Origin: a virus
DNA length: 53,960 nucleotides
IMG/VR virus record: IMGVR_UViG_3300017963_000064
Coordinates: 1 to 53,960 of that record
Direction: 5' to 3' (one strand)
Shown: one piece after another, positions 7,881-17,213 of the stretch
Numbering within the stretch: position 1 is the stretch's first letter
Layout: each line of letters opens with the position of its first letter
Program-made: the position numbers and the translations under genes
The notes under the pieces: model-generated
What the model saw: the letters and a program-made list of their open reading frames with translations, nothing else
What the model was told of the DNA's origin: nothing
The model's database searches: none

Positions 7881-8792
7881 CTACTCTGGCCAGGTTACAA
7901 TAGGCCTCGCGGCCCGAACCTCCTGGCCCACGATTTCCCGAATGCGGCCATAGTCCACGCCCTGGCCACCGACTGGGCACTCCGGGCACTCCGGGCAATC
8001 CCCAGGGCCTGGGCAGTTACAATCTTCCCCAGGGCCAGGGATTTCTCGGATGGTGCAATTGTCTACGTAGACCGTGTGGGACGTGGGCCACTTCGGATTA
8101 GATGCGATGATGACCGTCGCCATGCCTCCCCACGCTTGCGCCCGGACTGTCATCCGATGCCATTCATCAGGGACGCCCGTTTCTTCTCCCCAAACGGTCT
8201 GACGATCCCACACGCCGCCACCCCAGGGGTTGAGTCCCACAAAGATAGCAGGCCCACCCGGCCTGTCTTGCTTGGCTTTCATATCGCACGAAAACTCATA
8301 CCACGCGCGCGGCTCCACTTCCACCCGCTGGGTCAGTGTTCCGAACATGCGCGCGTGAGTGGAAAAAAACCGCTGGCTGAACTGGCCATCTGTCACATAC
8401 TGGGCTTGGTCGTGGTCTGCCCGGTTGACTGGCTTGTACTCTGGCCGATGGCAAGGCGCCCTACATAAGGGATGGTCGCCCTGCAGAAAGAGAAGCGTCC
8501 ACTCGCGCGCGCCCTCCAACTCCGAGGCCTCGCGCACCGTAAAGCCATCCTCAAAGGATGGATTGAGCAGGGCCGGAATGCGCCTGGGAGGGGGAACGCT
8601 GGCCACCTGGGCCAGGCTGCCCGCCGTTTCCACTTCCTTGGCGGCCACCGGGGAAGGCGGAGTCAGCATCGCGCACACGGTCAACAGGCCAGCCAAGGCC
8701 AAAAGCCATGCGTTCGCCGCTGCCGGCCGACGTCGCCCAAGGCGCCTATGATAGTGCCGCCGCTCAAGTCGCCATTGATCAAATTGCCTCAC
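7881..8792 (-). CDS. Exported protein with carbohydrate-binding-module-like domain
   Basis: The 303-residue product has an Arg-rich N-terminus and a hydrophobic segment at about residues 28-47 ending near Pro-Val-Ala-Ala, consistent with a signal peptide or anchor. The central part (about 75-250) starts with LLNPSFEDGF and ends with VYVDNCTIRE, the typical opening and closing strands of CBM4/9-like jelly-roll domains. A Cys-Pro-rich stretch follows near residues 258-275. The GTG start lies eight bases after AAGGGAG and overlaps the hydrolase gene by 14 bases. Next to the glycoside-hydrolase-like gene, it probably binds host surface sugars. Confidence 0.7.
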   Translation of the reverse strand: MRQFDQWRLERRHYHRRLGRRRPAAANAWLLALAGLLTVCAMLTPPSPVAAKEVETAGSLAQVASVPPPRRIPALLNPSFEDGFTVREASELEGAREWTLLFLQGDHPLCRAPCHRPEYKPVNRADHDQAQYVTDGQFSQRFFSTHARMFGTLTQRVEVEPRAWYEFSCDMKAKQDRPGGPAIFVGLNPWGGGVWDRQTVWGEETGVPDEWHRMTVRAQAWGGMATVIIASNPKWPTSHTVYVDNCTIREIPGPGEDCNCPGPGDCPECPECPVGGQGVDYGRIREIVGQEVRAARPIVTWPE

Positions 8793-9867
8793 GGATCACA
8801 CTCCCTTCTATTCTGTACTGTTGGCCATCCGGGCCGACAAGGCGCCCGGTCAAGCTCCACGTGTTCCCCCCTGGGTCCGGGTCCGGGTCCGGGTTGATGG
8901 GCGGAACTGTAGGATCGTCCGCCCCCGGCGCCATATACCCATCATAGGCAGCCTGCTGCCAGTCTTGCAGGAGGGCGTTCTTGCCCTTCATCTCCCACCG
9001 GTCGTATTCCCACCTGTAGGTCGCCAGGGCCTGGATGGCCGCTGGGCCAGCATCGCGCGTTTGGTTCCAGGCGAAAATCTCGAGAACGGCCTGGCGAATG
9101 AAGCCCACGTTGATGTCCTGCCAGGGCTTGTTTGCATTGAACTCTGTAATGAACCTATAGCGGCTTTGGTACTTGGCCAGTGTCGCCCGGTGCCAGTCCT
9201 CAAATACGTGGAACTCCCAGTGATGGTCCGTCCAGCCTGGCTGGTCCATATAGTGATGCCGCGAAAGGCGCGTCGCGTCCTGCTCTCTGGCGTAGGCGTG
9301 CCATGCAAACCCGTCAATGTCTGTCTCGACTGCCGCCTGGGCGTCCTGGTATGCGCGGAGCCAGTCGCCGCGCTCATTGGTTTTGTAAACCGTTTCAGGG
9401 TTCCACGGCCCGACCGGCGCAAAGAGGACAATGTCCATTTCGTGGCCTGGGACGTTCCGAATGCGCTCCCTGGCCATGTCGTAGTAAGAAGCGTATTCCC
9501 ATGGCATGATGGGCGGGCGGGTCCCGTTTGGGTAACGTGGGCGCTCCCAAGAACAATTCCATTCGTTCCCGATAACCCAAACGTCACAGCCCTTTGAGTC
9601 CCGCACGTAGACCGCCGCCCTGTGGGATCCTTGGTCGTACCGGTCACGCCTTGGGATAGTGCCTCGCTCCCCGTAGCCCACATTGAGGCGGACGATGGGG
9701 CGTCTCCCTTTTTCGAGAACAAAGCGGAAGTCCCCGCCACCCGTGTGGGTGGGATCGTCGCCGTGCTCCCTGGTCAGCACAGTCCACCCGCCACCCTCCA
9801 TGGGGGACTCGCCATGCATTCCCAGGATGGGCCAGGGATCTCTAAGCAGTAGCCTAATCGGCTCCAT
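8779..9867 (-). CDS. Glycoside-hydrolase-like protein (TIM-barrel, clan A type)
   Basis: The first 290 residues of this 362-residue protein follow the plan of a retaining clan-A glycoside hydrolase. The acid/base would be Glu102 in VWVIGNEWN after strand 4, and the nucleophile Glu242 in YRFITEFNAN after strand 7. The spacing of 140 residues is normal for the clan. A Pro-Asp-rich linker (about 310-328) leads to a short C-terminal beta segment. The ATG follows GGAGG by six bases. No other endolysin candidate is seen, so this could be the peptidoglycan- or polysaccharide-degrading enzyme for lysis or adsorption. The substrate is unknown. Confidence 0.75.
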   Translation of the reverse strand: MEPIRLLLRDPWPILGMHGESPMEGGGWTVLTREHGDDPTHTGGGDFRFVLEKGRRPIVRLNVGYGERGTIPRRDRYDQGSHRAAVYVRDSKGCDVWVIGNEWNCSWERPRYPNGTRPPIMPWEYASYYDMARERIRNVPGHEMDIVLFAPVGPWNPETVYKTNERGDWLRAYQDAQAAVETDIDGFAWHAYAREQDATRLSRHHYMDQPGWTDHHWEFHVFEDWHRATLAKYQSRYRFITEFNANKPWQDINVGFIRQAVLEIFAWNQTRDAGPAAIQALATYRWEYDRWEMKGKNALLQDWQQAAYDGYMAPGADDPTVPPINPDPDPDPGGNTWSLTGRLVGPDGQQYRIEGSVIREAI

Positions 9868-10084
9868 CTGACGCCTCCTTGTCCGTATCCGCCTTGTCTG
9901 CCAGGGCGAGCTCCACCTGGGCCTTGGCGTAGGCCTCGCGCGCCCTTATCTCCAATTCCCGCCGAACCGCAGCGCACGCATCCGCGCCCATGTCCGGCGT
10001 GACGCCCTCGCTGAGGACAAACTGTATACTTGGCGGCTGGCCCGCCTCCCCGGTGATGATGTGTATACTGATGATGTGCGTCAA
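9854..10084 (-). CDS. Small hypothetical protein behind the fibre gene
   Basis: This 76-residue protein starts at a TTG that overlaps the fibre gene's stop (TTGA) and sits behind GGAGGGAG. The N-terminal 20 residues look like one beta strand and turn, and the rest is helical, Ala- and Glu-rich. The size and position just after the fibre gene could fit a fibre-assembly chaperone, but no family is recognised. Confidence 0.6.
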   Translation of the reverse strand: MTHIISIHIITGEAGQPPSIQFVLSEGVTPDMGADACAAVRRELEIRAREAYAKAQVELALADKADTDKEASDGAD

Positions 10085-13000
10085 TTCGCTCCCTCCGTTA
10101 GCTGGCCCAGGGCCAGGCCAGGTCCTAGATAACGTTCGATTGCCGCCAGGCGCGCGCCCGTTTGTCGCGCGCTTCCAACCAAGAGCATGGTCAGTTTGGT
10201 CCAGTTGACCATGGCGTGTCCCGCCTGGCCATCATAGGTCGCAATTCCCAGGCCCTCCAATTGCGCCCGGTGCTCGTCCGCGAACTTACCAAAGGAGCTT
10301 TCCAGCAGGCCCAGTAGCCCCACATCGTCATGTGCGTCGAACGTGGTCCACTCCACGTCACTGTGGGCGCTGCCCTCTGCGTCAAAAATATAACGCACAG
10401 ATCCGTGGCTCTCAATAGATACAATGTTGGCGTCCGAGTTGGCCGCAGTTACGCCGCCGCCGCTTTCTATTCCGCCGATAAGACGTATTATACCATATCC
10501 CCCTCCTGATGTCTTGGTCGTGTTGGCGTTCTCGTCAAGGTAGCCGCCCAACTCTAGCGCGCCGTATGGCGTTGAGGTGCTAGAGTTCTCGCGCCACCCA
10601 CGCACACGCAAGCCACCGCGCGTGGAACTGGCCCTCTGAAAATGTCCAAACGTGTCATTGTCGGCCAAGGTCGTAAAGCCATGGTTGACGCCTGTTCCCT
10701 GCAGGGCAAGGATAATGTCCGTCTCGCTGCCTTGGTGAATAGTCAGGCCCTTGCCTTGCTTGGTACTCGCGGCCGACGTGTTTATAGCCACCTGGCCCGC
10801 CTCTAGAACGCGGAACAGGGGCGTGGTTACGCCCCCTGACGTGCTAACGTTATTGATGATGGAAAAATGGCCTGAGCTGCTGCCGCTATCTGGATCTATG
10901 AACACCCACACGTTATCGCCCGCCAAGCCAAGCTGGGAGGTTGCCTTGAAATCTGGCCCAGTCGAGTCAACATCCCCATGGGTAAAAACTTCCAGGGAGG
11001 TCCCGCCGCCCGCGGCCTTGATGGTCAACTTGGCCGCTGTGAACTCGTATTGGTCGTTCCCCGCGACCGAAAAGATGGCCGTGTCCTCCGTTGCGTACAG
11101 AGTTGTGTCCCCGTCCGGGTCGAGCACGAGGGCGTTCCCGTCCAGGTCAAGGTTTGCGTCGTCAACGCGTATGTTGTCCGGACTAGGCGTAGAGTCGAAC
11201 ACAAAACGCCCGCCGTTGTAGGCCAGCCCGACCCATCCGTCATCCGCGAATTTGATCGAATTATCACTCGCGGTGCTGGCGCCGCCGATGCCCAGCCGCA
11301 TCACGCGCACCTGCCCATTGGAATCCGTAGCCAGCAAGGACGCCGCGCTCCCCGGGTTGGAACTGCTCGTGACCGTGTGGGTGTGACTGGTCGCTGTAAC
11401 GCCATTGGAAGAGGTCACGGACAAGGTTCCCGGCGTGCCAAGGAACAAGGTGTAGGCGCCATTTGCCCCGCCGTCTGTATCGTCCAACCCGTTGCCCGCC
11501 GTGAAAAGCCGCTCGGCTGACAGGTCGCCGTCATAGGCCAGCGTCAAGTATTGCGCGTCGGATGGCGCCCCACTTGCGGCCACGCTGATAGCGTGTGTAT
11601 GGTCACTTCTAGCGAATGTGGAGGCTGTTCCCTCTGTGTTTGTGGAAGATTCTGTCAGGGTGCCCGTGGGCGCCGCACACGTGATGGCATGCGCGTGGTC
11701 GCGTCGAGCGGCCACGCTGGCAGAACCTGCCGCGCCCGCCTGGTCCGGCGTCAAGGTGTCCGGCGCCGTAGCATCAAAAACCGCTATGGTCGCATCCGTT
11801 CTTACATACGTAGAGGCCGAGCCTGCCGCGTTGGCCGTGCTCAAGGTCAGGCCAGGCGTCCCGCCCAGGGCTGGCAGGTCCGCAGCCTGGATACTCTGGA
11901 ATGCGGCAGAGGTCGCGCCCGTAGCCCGTAAGACTTGGCCAGACGTCAGGCCGCTCGTCGTGTGGTCCGCGCCCAGGCCCGCCGTCGTGGCCAAGACGTG
12001 GCTTTGATTGTGGTGCAGGTCCGCGCCCAGGCCCGAGGGGTGATTGTGAACGTGGTCACTGCGGACCATGCTGTCCGCGCTGCCCTCCGCATTGGCTGTC
12101 CCGATATTGCTGGGCGCCACCGTTTCAAACCCGTGTTGATGGTCCTCGCGGGCAGCATACCTGGACACGCCCGCCGTGCTGGTATCGTCCGGCTCAATGT
12201 CTGTATGCTCGGAGCCGTCTCCAAATATTGGCCCGCGCCCACTCGTGCTACCCGCTGGCCCGCCGCCCGAGAATGACCCATCCGTTAGTCGATGGTCCCC
12301 TAGCTCGATCCGGCATGCGACGGCTGGATTTGTTCCGTCGCTTAGAGCCCATAGCTCCGCCCGGTTGACAAACAAGTCCTCATAGCCAGATGTAAACTCG
12401 CTATGCTTGAGCCGCACACCTGGCGCGTGAAACGGGTTTTCCCTATTGGTAACAAGCGTGTAGCTGGTCATGGGGTTCTGCCAGGCCGTGATAGCCTGGC
12501 CCAGGGCGGTCAGCGCCGCGGAAGAGGTCACGGTTTCATCCCACACGATGGCCTGGTAGGTGCCATACACTGGCCCATACCACCCTTCCACGCCGTCCCC
12601 GACAATGTATACCCGGTCCACGCGCCTTGTGTTGTCCTCTATGTACTCGAGTTCTGCATACGGAGACGCCGAGTACAAGAGATGGTCTGTCGGGTCGTCT
12701 GAGAGGTCCAGCCCGGTCCAGCTTGGGGCGGAGAGGTCCGCGGGAGCCTCAAAGTAGTGGAATTGCTTATAGGCGTCAATGTAGAAGTAGGCGCCCGCAG
12801 CCTGGGCGGCGATGGCCTCCATAGCCTGGCGGAATGTCCCTTGTAGAAAGATTTCTTCCAGAGACGCTTGGATCGTGTCAATCTGGCCCACCGTGACGCC
12901 CAGGGGCACCAGATACGTATTGACTAGGGCTGTAACTTCTGTGCTGTCCGTATCGCCGGCGTCCACTGTGTAGTCCGGGACCACGATTCGATCCAGGAGG

Positions 13001-13302
13001 GATGTGTAGTCAACTAGCTCGTAATTGGCGCCCAGCATCGTGCCGCGCCGCTTCATTTTCCGCCTGGCCACATAGCCACCAAAAAACGTGTTGAGGGCGC
13101 CAGAAATGCGAATCTCGTCCCCGCAGTCCGTATCCCAAGCGTCGTCCCCCTCCACTGAAAACCTGGCCAGCGTCACGCGGTTTGCGCTTTGCTTTTGACA
13201 GGTCATCGCCTGCAAGCCCAGTTGTGGGTAGCCGCGCAGTGGGACCGTAGCCGTGATGTCTGTCCAGGCCGAACCGGTCCACCGTTCGATCGTGACGGTC
13301 AT
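10081..13302 (-). CDS. Tail fibre / receptor-binding protein with H-x-H repeats
   Basis: This is the longest gene of the window (1073 residues). The first 340 residues resemble the baseplate-hub type start of siphovirus tail proteins. From about 385 to 660, units ending in S/R-D-H-x-H recur (DHQHGF, SDHVHNH, RRDHAHAI, RSDHTHAI, TSHTHTV). Such H-x-H units coordinate metal ions along trimeric fibres, as in the T4 long tail fibre. The C-terminal third contains beta-rich fibre-tip sequence and ends with a helical segment (DVGLLGLLESSF) that could be an intramolecular chaperone region. The ATG follows AGGAG. It directly follows the tape measure, the usual siphovirus order. Confidence 0.85.
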   Translation of the reverse strand: MTVTIERWTGSAWTDITATVPLRGYPQLGLQAMTCQKQSANRVTLARFSVEGDDAWDTDCGDEIRISGALNTFFGGYVARRKMKRRGTMLGANYELVDYTSLLDRIVVPDYTVDAGDTDSTEVTALVNTYLVPLGVTVGQIDTIQASLEEIFLQGTFRQAMEAIAAQAAGAYFYIDAYKQFHYFEAPADLSAPSWTGLDLSDDPTDHLLYSASPYAELEYIEDNTRRVDRVYIVGDGVEGWYGPVYGTYQAIVWDETVTSSAALTALGQAITAWQNPMTSYTLVTNRENPFHAPGVRLKHSEFTSGYEDLFVNRAELWALSDGTNPAVACRIELGDHRLTDGSFSGGGPAGSTSGRGPIFGDGSEHTDIEPDDTSTAGVSRYAAREDHQHGFETVAPSNIGTANAEGSADSMVRSDHVHNHPSGLGADLHHNQSHVLATTAGLGADHTTSGLTSGQVLRATGATSAAFQSIQAADLPALGGTPGLTLSTANAAGSASTYVRTDATIAVFDATAPDTLTPDQAGAAGSASVAARRDHAHAITCAAPTGTLTESSTNTEGTASTFARSDHTHAISVAASGAPSDAQYLTLAYDGDLSAERLFTAGNGLDDTDGGANGAYTLFLGTPGTLSVTSSNGVTATSHTHTVTSSSNPGSAASLLATDSNGQVRVMRLGIGGASTASDNSIKFADDGWVGLAYNGGRFVFDSTPSPDNIRVDDANLDLDGNALVLDPDGDTTLYATEDTAIFSVAGNDQYEFTAAKLTIKAAGGGTSLEVFTHGDVDSTGPDFKATSQLGLAGDNVWVFIDPDSGSSSGHFSIINNVSTSGGVTTPLFRVLEAGQVAINTSAASTKQGKGLTIHQGSETDIILALQGTGVNHGFTTLADNDTFGHFQRASSTRGGLRVRGWRENSSTSTPYGALELGGYLDENANTTKTSGGGYGIIRLIGGIESGGGVTAANSDANIVSIESHGSVRYIFDAEGSAHSDVEWTTFDAHDDVGLLGLLESSFGKFADEHRAQLEGLGIATYDGQAGHAMVNWTKLTMLLVGSARQTGARLAAIERYLGPGLALGQLTEGAN

Positions 13303-13303
13303 G

Positions 13304-15280
13304 TTATGCTCCTATAGGAGGCAAGGCCCTATTGACTAGCTGTAGGTGCTCTTCTATGTCGCGGACAAGGCGCTCCGGGTTTGGATCTATGATGGTATTG
13401 TACACATTCACGGTAACTGCGCCGCGCCCGGCCATGCTGGCTGACGCCGAGTTGCTGAACACCTGGCTACCGCGCGGCAGATGGACAAGCTCGGCGCCCT
13501 TTTCCCCGACCACTGCCCAGCCACCCGGCGCAAAAGATGTCCCCTGTGCATAGGTTGGGACATCGCTGGGCAGACTAGGCGGAGAAGATACCTTGTAGTT
13601 GATTTTGATATCAATGTTGCTGGGCAGGGCGTCCAGGGCGCCGCCCAGGTCGTTCACTTTGCCCGTGGTCGTCCCAGCCTGGCCCGCCAGGTCGCCCAGG
13701 CTGGAGGTCTGTTCTCCTGTTTTCGTCGTGGCCGTTGACAGAAGCTCCCCGAACTTTTCTAGCTGGCCCTTTTCCGTCTCGTGCATCTGGATGACCACTT
13801 CCAAGCTGTCGCTGTAGTCCTCCGCGGCAAGCGTCCCATCGGCGACGCCCGTGGTCAGGGCTGTCATGCGAGTAGCCAGGTTCAAGGTCGCTTCATCCAT
13901 GAAGCCGAACGCGCTGTTCATCTCACCCACGGCAGTGTTATACTGGTCGATTGTGATGTCCCCTTCGGCCAGGGCGCCACCTAACTGCTTCGTGGCCGCC
14001 GCGACAATCTCCACCTCGGACGCGCCCTTGAGGCTCTGTGCTAGCTCAAGGTTGCTCTTGATCCCGTACTGGATGGCGTCATTGGCCGCGGCCTGGGCCT
14101 CCGCCATAGCATTCGCGGAGGCTACGGCGCTCAAGCTTGCCGCCTCCTGGGCAGCAATCGCCGCTTGGTACTGAGTGAGGCTGTCCGTACTGGCGCCCAC
14201 GCTTTCGTGAACACGGTTCTGTGCATCCCAGTAACGCGTCAGGCCCGTCGCGCTGGCGTCCCGCAGGGCGTTCAGCGTTTCAAGGTTCGCTTGCTCCTGC
14301 TGATACGTGGGAAGGCCCGCCAGGCGCGCATACTGTAACTCTTCTGTCCCGCGCCTGTAGTCGTCCAGCAAACCGGCGCCCTTTAGCATCGCATTGCTAA
14401 AGGCGTACTGCGCGCGCTCCATTCTGACAGCCATCGGGACAAACTCGTCGCCCGTTTTGAGGTAGCCGCCCAGGGCCTTGGCGCCCGCGCCCACAAACGT
14501 GGCCACCTGGCGGAATGTCTGCGGCAGGTCGCGCATTCGTTTCGAGAGTTCCTTGACGCCCTCCACGCCACCCACGATTTCCACAAAGAGCTCAGCGAAA
14601 CCGGTCTTGGCGTCCTCCACCGCGGCCGTAATCATTTCGATCTTGGCCATTTCATCCAGGCTGTCACCCAAAGCGAGCATCTTTTCTTCGCCTTGGGCCA
14701 ACATTTCATTCAGGAATGCCTGCTTCTTTTGGGCGTCCGTGAGGCTGGCAGAGGTAACGCCCAGCTTTCGGGCGTAGTTCTCGTTTGCCCGGGACAGTGA
14801 GATGGTGAGGCCGAGATTGTCCGCGATCATGACCGACTGGCGCGCTGCCGCGGTCATAAAATCGTCCATACCCTTGGTGACGTCCTCGCCCATCGCGCGG
14901 GACAAGGCCGTAGCCACCTTGGTCATCCGGCCAAACTCTTCCGGTGTTTTGGCCACCTCCATCACCAAGGCCCGGTTTGCTGCTGCCATAGCATTCGATC
15001 TGTCGATGGTCAGGTCAGACGCCTCTTGCATGGCATTGACAATGGCGTCCCCCGTTGTCCCTGCCGCCTCTGCCAGGTTTTCAAGGGCGCCGCGCTGGCG
15101 TCTGGATTCGGCGCCCACCTTGGCCACCTCTACGACGGCTTCCGCGCTCTTGATAGTCGCAAAGGCACCCGCTGCAAACTTGGCCGCTTTTCCAATAGCT
15201 TCCAAGCCCTTGTTGGCCTTTTGCGAGCCGTCTCCCTCGGCTTTTGTTTCGAGAATGATGCGTAGTCGCTCTACCGTCAT
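13304..15280 (-). CDS. Tail tape measure protein
   Basis: The 658-residue protein is almost wholly helical and Ala/Glu/Lys-rich, with a mid-region typical of tape measures and a C-terminal segment (FAPGGWAVVGEKGAELVHLPRGSQVFS) that is characteristic of the family end. It follows the frameshifted tail chaperone genes, as in most siphoviruses. Its ATG overlaps the stop of the G-T frame. Tape measure length sets tail length; at the usual ratio of about 0.15 nm per residue it would give a tail near 100 nm, an estimate only. Confidence 0.93.
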   Translation of the reverse strand: MTVERLRIILETKAEGDGSQKANKGLEAIGKAAKFAAGAFATIKSAEAVVEVAKVGAESRRQRGALENLAEAAGTTGDAIVNAMQEASDLTIDRSNAMAAANRALVMEVAKTPEEFGRMTKVATALSRAMGEDVTKGMDDFMTAAARQSVMIADNLGLTISLSRANENYARKLGVTSASLTDAQKKQAFLNEMLAQGEEKMLALGDSLDEMAKIEMITAAVEDAKTGFAELFVEIVGGVEGVKELSKRMRDLPQTFRQVATFVGAGAKALGGYLKTGDEFVPMAVRMERAQYAFSNAMLKGAGLLDDYRRGTEELQYARLAGLPTYQQEQANLETLNALRDASATGLTRYWDAQNRVHESVGASTDSLTQYQAAIAAQEAASLSAVASANAMAEAQAAANDAIQYGIKSNLELAQSLKGASEVEIVAAATKQLGGALAEGDITIDQYNTAVGEMNSAFGFMDEATLNLATRMTALTTGVADGTLAAEDYSDSLEVVIQMHETEKGQLEKFGELLSTATTKTGEQTSSLGDLAGQAGTTTGKVNDLGGALDALPSNIDIKINYKVSSPPSLPSDVPTYAQGTSFAPGGWAVVGEKGAELVHLPRGSQVFSNSASASMAGRGAVTVNVYNTIIDPNPERLVRDIEEHLQLVNRALPPIGA

Positions 15281-15519
15281 TGCGCGCCTGCTTTCGCCGC
15301 CTGAATGGCGGCCCGAACCTTGGCAGCGTCCTCCTGAACGGCCATCCCTTCCACGATAATGTCAAGCCATATTTCAGGAATGTCCCCCACGTTCCAGGGC
15401 GTTATAGTAGTCGTGCCCAAGGCAGCATTGAGCTGCCTGGCCAATTCAACGCGTGACCAATCAACTGGCGGCTGGGATCTCCCGTGTCCCAGGGCATAGG
15501 TCGTCAGCCGCCGTGTTAG
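15277..15519 (-). CDS. Tail assembly chaperone T extension, made by -1 frameshift (G-T fusion)
   Basis: An open frame of 80 codons follows the stop of the G gene without a ribosome site or plausible start. It joins the G frame exactly at the heptamer A-AAA-AAC (15519-15525 on the minus strand), which directly precedes the zero-frame stop TAA. A -1 slip there gives a 229-residue G-T protein. The T part is helical, ends in an Ala-Lys-rich tail, and its stop overlaps the tape measure ATG. Lambda G/GT and most siphoviruses use the same design; the G:GT ratio is needed for tail assembly. Confidence 0.88.
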   Translation of the reverse strand, partial: LTRRLTTYALGHGRSQPPVDWSRVELARQLNAALGTTTITPWNVGDIPEIWLDIIVEGMAVQEDAAKVRAAIQAAKAGAQ

Positions 15520-15965
15520 TTTTTTATGCGCGCGTCCCTATAGGCGCCAATGGCAAACGCGGTCTGTTGTATAAGCCACTCCCACGCCATTGGATTCTTT
15601 TCGTCCAGCAACCTGTACAACTCGCGGACATGTTCCTCTTCCCAGTCGAGCCACGTTACAGCCAGCCACTTGACCATGCGCTCATTGTACCCTTGGCGGA
15701 TTTCCTCCGCCCTGGCTACATCGTAAGCGTCCCGCTCTGGCCCTTCCGGCATTTGGTCGCGCGATTCCCTGCCCTCAGCAATCTGGGCTTCGCGCCATTT
15801 GTTGTTCGCTATCCACCACTCTTTGTGGGACCGGGTAAGCGTCACCCAAACTTCAACGGTGACGCCCTCGTATTGTGGGTGGAGCTCCGCCATGTCCAGC
15901 GTGACGCTATCCTGCAGGCAGCCTGCTGCCTCAATGATGCTGAGTTTGTTTTGCTTGGTTGCCAC
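15516..15965 (-). CDS. Tail assembly chaperone G
   Basis: The 149-residue product is acidic and helical, rich in Trp and Glu, and lies between the tail tube and tape measure genes, the conserved position for lambda gpG-type chaperones. The GTG start follows GGAGAG. The last three codons, ATA AAA AAC, form the slippery site for the G-T product. It is expected to coat the tape measure during tail assembly and is not part of the final virion. Confidence 0.85.
   Translation of the reverse strand: MATKQNKLSIIEAAGCLQDSVTLDMAELHPQYEGVTVEVWVTLTRSHKEWWIANNKWREAQIAEGRESRDQMPEGPERDAYDVARAEEIRQGYNERMVKWLAVTWLDWEEEHVRELYRLLDEKNPMAWEWLIQQTAFAIGAYRDARIKN
15519..15525 (-). promoter_or_regulatory. Programmed -1 ribosomal frameshift site A_AAA_AAC
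   Basis: On the minus strand the zero-frame codons are ATA AAA AAC TAA. The heptamer A AAA AAC matches the X XXY YYZ rule and is one of the most efficient bacterial slippery sites. The stop codon right behind it would hold the ribosome on the site. The -1 frame is open for 80 codons downstream up to the tape measure start. Confidence 0.9.
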
Positions 15966-15976
15966 TGTTCTCTCCT

Positions 15977-16993
15977 TTAGATGCCTGAGACGCCCGTTAC
16001 AACTTCCACCCGGAGGCCCTGGGCGCCCGTTGCGTCATAGCCGAACGTCAGGGTTGCCACGTCCAAGGTGTTGCCGTTTTTGCTGGTGCCCATCGCGCCC
16101 CAGTCCTGCCATTGCCCAGCCATGTCGACGGTAAGGGTATGGTAGGCGCCGCCACCAATCAGGGGACCCGTGTTCACAAGTCGCACAAACCGCGTCGTTC
16201 CGCTGTAGGTGGACGTGGGCCTGTAGTTCAATTCCTCGCTGGCCAATGCCGAGTTTCTTTCAAACGTCATAACCAGGCTGCCGCCAACAAAGCCCTGCTG
16301 ATGGTCGTCTAGCTCCATCTGTGCGCTTCCCCACAGTTTTTCGTGAACGCCCGTATCAATGTTCAATTCCCAGGAAACGAGACCGTTGGCCAGCTCGGTG
16401 TTGCCCAGGTTAGCCCAGGAGCTATCCACATACACCCGGCTCTTTTTGCCCACCATCATGTTGACCGTGGGGAGGCTGATAGCGCCCGTAGCCGTGGTTT
16501 GCGTGACCTTGTCTCCGCATAGGTCTGACCGCAGGGTGACATCCCCTTCATCGGACACGCCGGACATGTTGATGGTCTTGGCGAACACGTGGCCCACCTC
16601 GTAGGCCTGGACATCGTCCGAGCACTCAAAGGTTGCCGTGTCCACGTCCACGGTGCCGGTCTGGTTGACTGCAAACTCCCACGTGTAGTCGCCGCTCCCG
16701 CCCGCGCTGGGTGAGATGCCTCCCCGCAGGCCCAGGCTGAAAATCAAGGGCAGGATCTCAAAGTAGGCGCCCGCGTTGCACTCGAGCGAGATACCATCTG
16801 CCAGGACGCGCTTGCAGTAGGCAGCGTCCAGGTAGTTGGCCATCCTGACGCCAAGCTCCATTTGAGGGATAACCTGTTCTCGGTCGCTTGAGGGAAGGCC
16901 CATTGTGACGCCCAGCTTGGTGTCCGCGGCCACATGCGTTCCGTGGACGGATTCCAGGCCGTACTGATTAAACTTGAGTACCTCAACTCCCAT
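15977..16993 (-). CDS. Major tail tube protein
   Basis: The 338-residue protein is beta-rich, with Gly/Thr/Asp repeats and a paired-domain look, and sits directly before the tail chaperone genes, where tail tube proteins of siphoviruses lie. The start motif (MGVEVLKFNQYGLES) and the many alternating polar and hydrophobic strands fit the tube fold; residues 130-200 could be an added Ig-like or virion-surface domain because the length exceeds the usual 150-250. The ATG follows GGAGACGACG. Assignment rests on gene order and composition. Confidence 0.8.
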   Translation of the reverse strand: MGVEVLKFNQYGLESVHGTHVAADTKLGVTMGLPSSDREQVIPQMELGVRMANYLDAAYCKRVLADGISLECNAGAYFEILPLIFSLGLRGGISPSAGGSGDYTWEFAVNQTGTVDVDTATFECSDDVQAYEVGHVFAKTINMSGVSDEGDVTLRSDLCGDKVTQTTATGAISLPTVNMMVGKKSRVYVDSSWANLGNTELANGLVSWELNIDTGVHEKLWGSAQMELDDHQQGFVGGSLVMTFERNSALASEELNYRPTSTYSGTTRFVRLVNTGPLIGGGAYHTLTVDMAGQWQDWGAMGTSKNGNTLDVATLTFGYDATGAQGLRVEVVTGVSGI

Positions 16994-17213
16994 CGTCGTC
17001 TCCTTCGGCGCCCTGGGCGCCTTTTTCCTCTACCGGGACAAACTCCCAGCATTGAGCGTTGGCCAGGACCGCCTCGCCTCCGTACCGCTCCACCTCTTCC
17101 GCGGAGAGGTCGCGGGCGGGGACGCCTGGGACCGCGCGGTGTTCAGGCGTGCCTACATAGCGCGCCCAAACCCTAGAAGAACGTAAAGGTGTCCTTGTGG
17201 TCGATTTTGACAT
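16983..17213 (-). CDS. Small head-tail region protein
   Basis: This 76-residue protein overlaps both neighbours (40 bases with the terminator-type gene, 11 with the tail tube gene). The central segment, VGTPEHRAVPGVPARDLSAE, resembles a short motif seen in small phage proteins next to connector genes. The ribosome site is weak, which suggests coupling to the upstream gene. Function unknown. Confidence 0.6.
   Translation of the reverse strand: MSKSTTRTPLRSSRVWARYVGTPEHRAVPGVPARDLSAEEVERYGGEAVLANAQCWEFVPVEEKGAQGAEGDDDGS

Noticed and set aside
11600-12200. Possible CRISPR-like repeats in the fibre gene
   Set aside because: The repeats are in-frame H-x-H protein units of variable spacing, not uniform repeat-spacer units.
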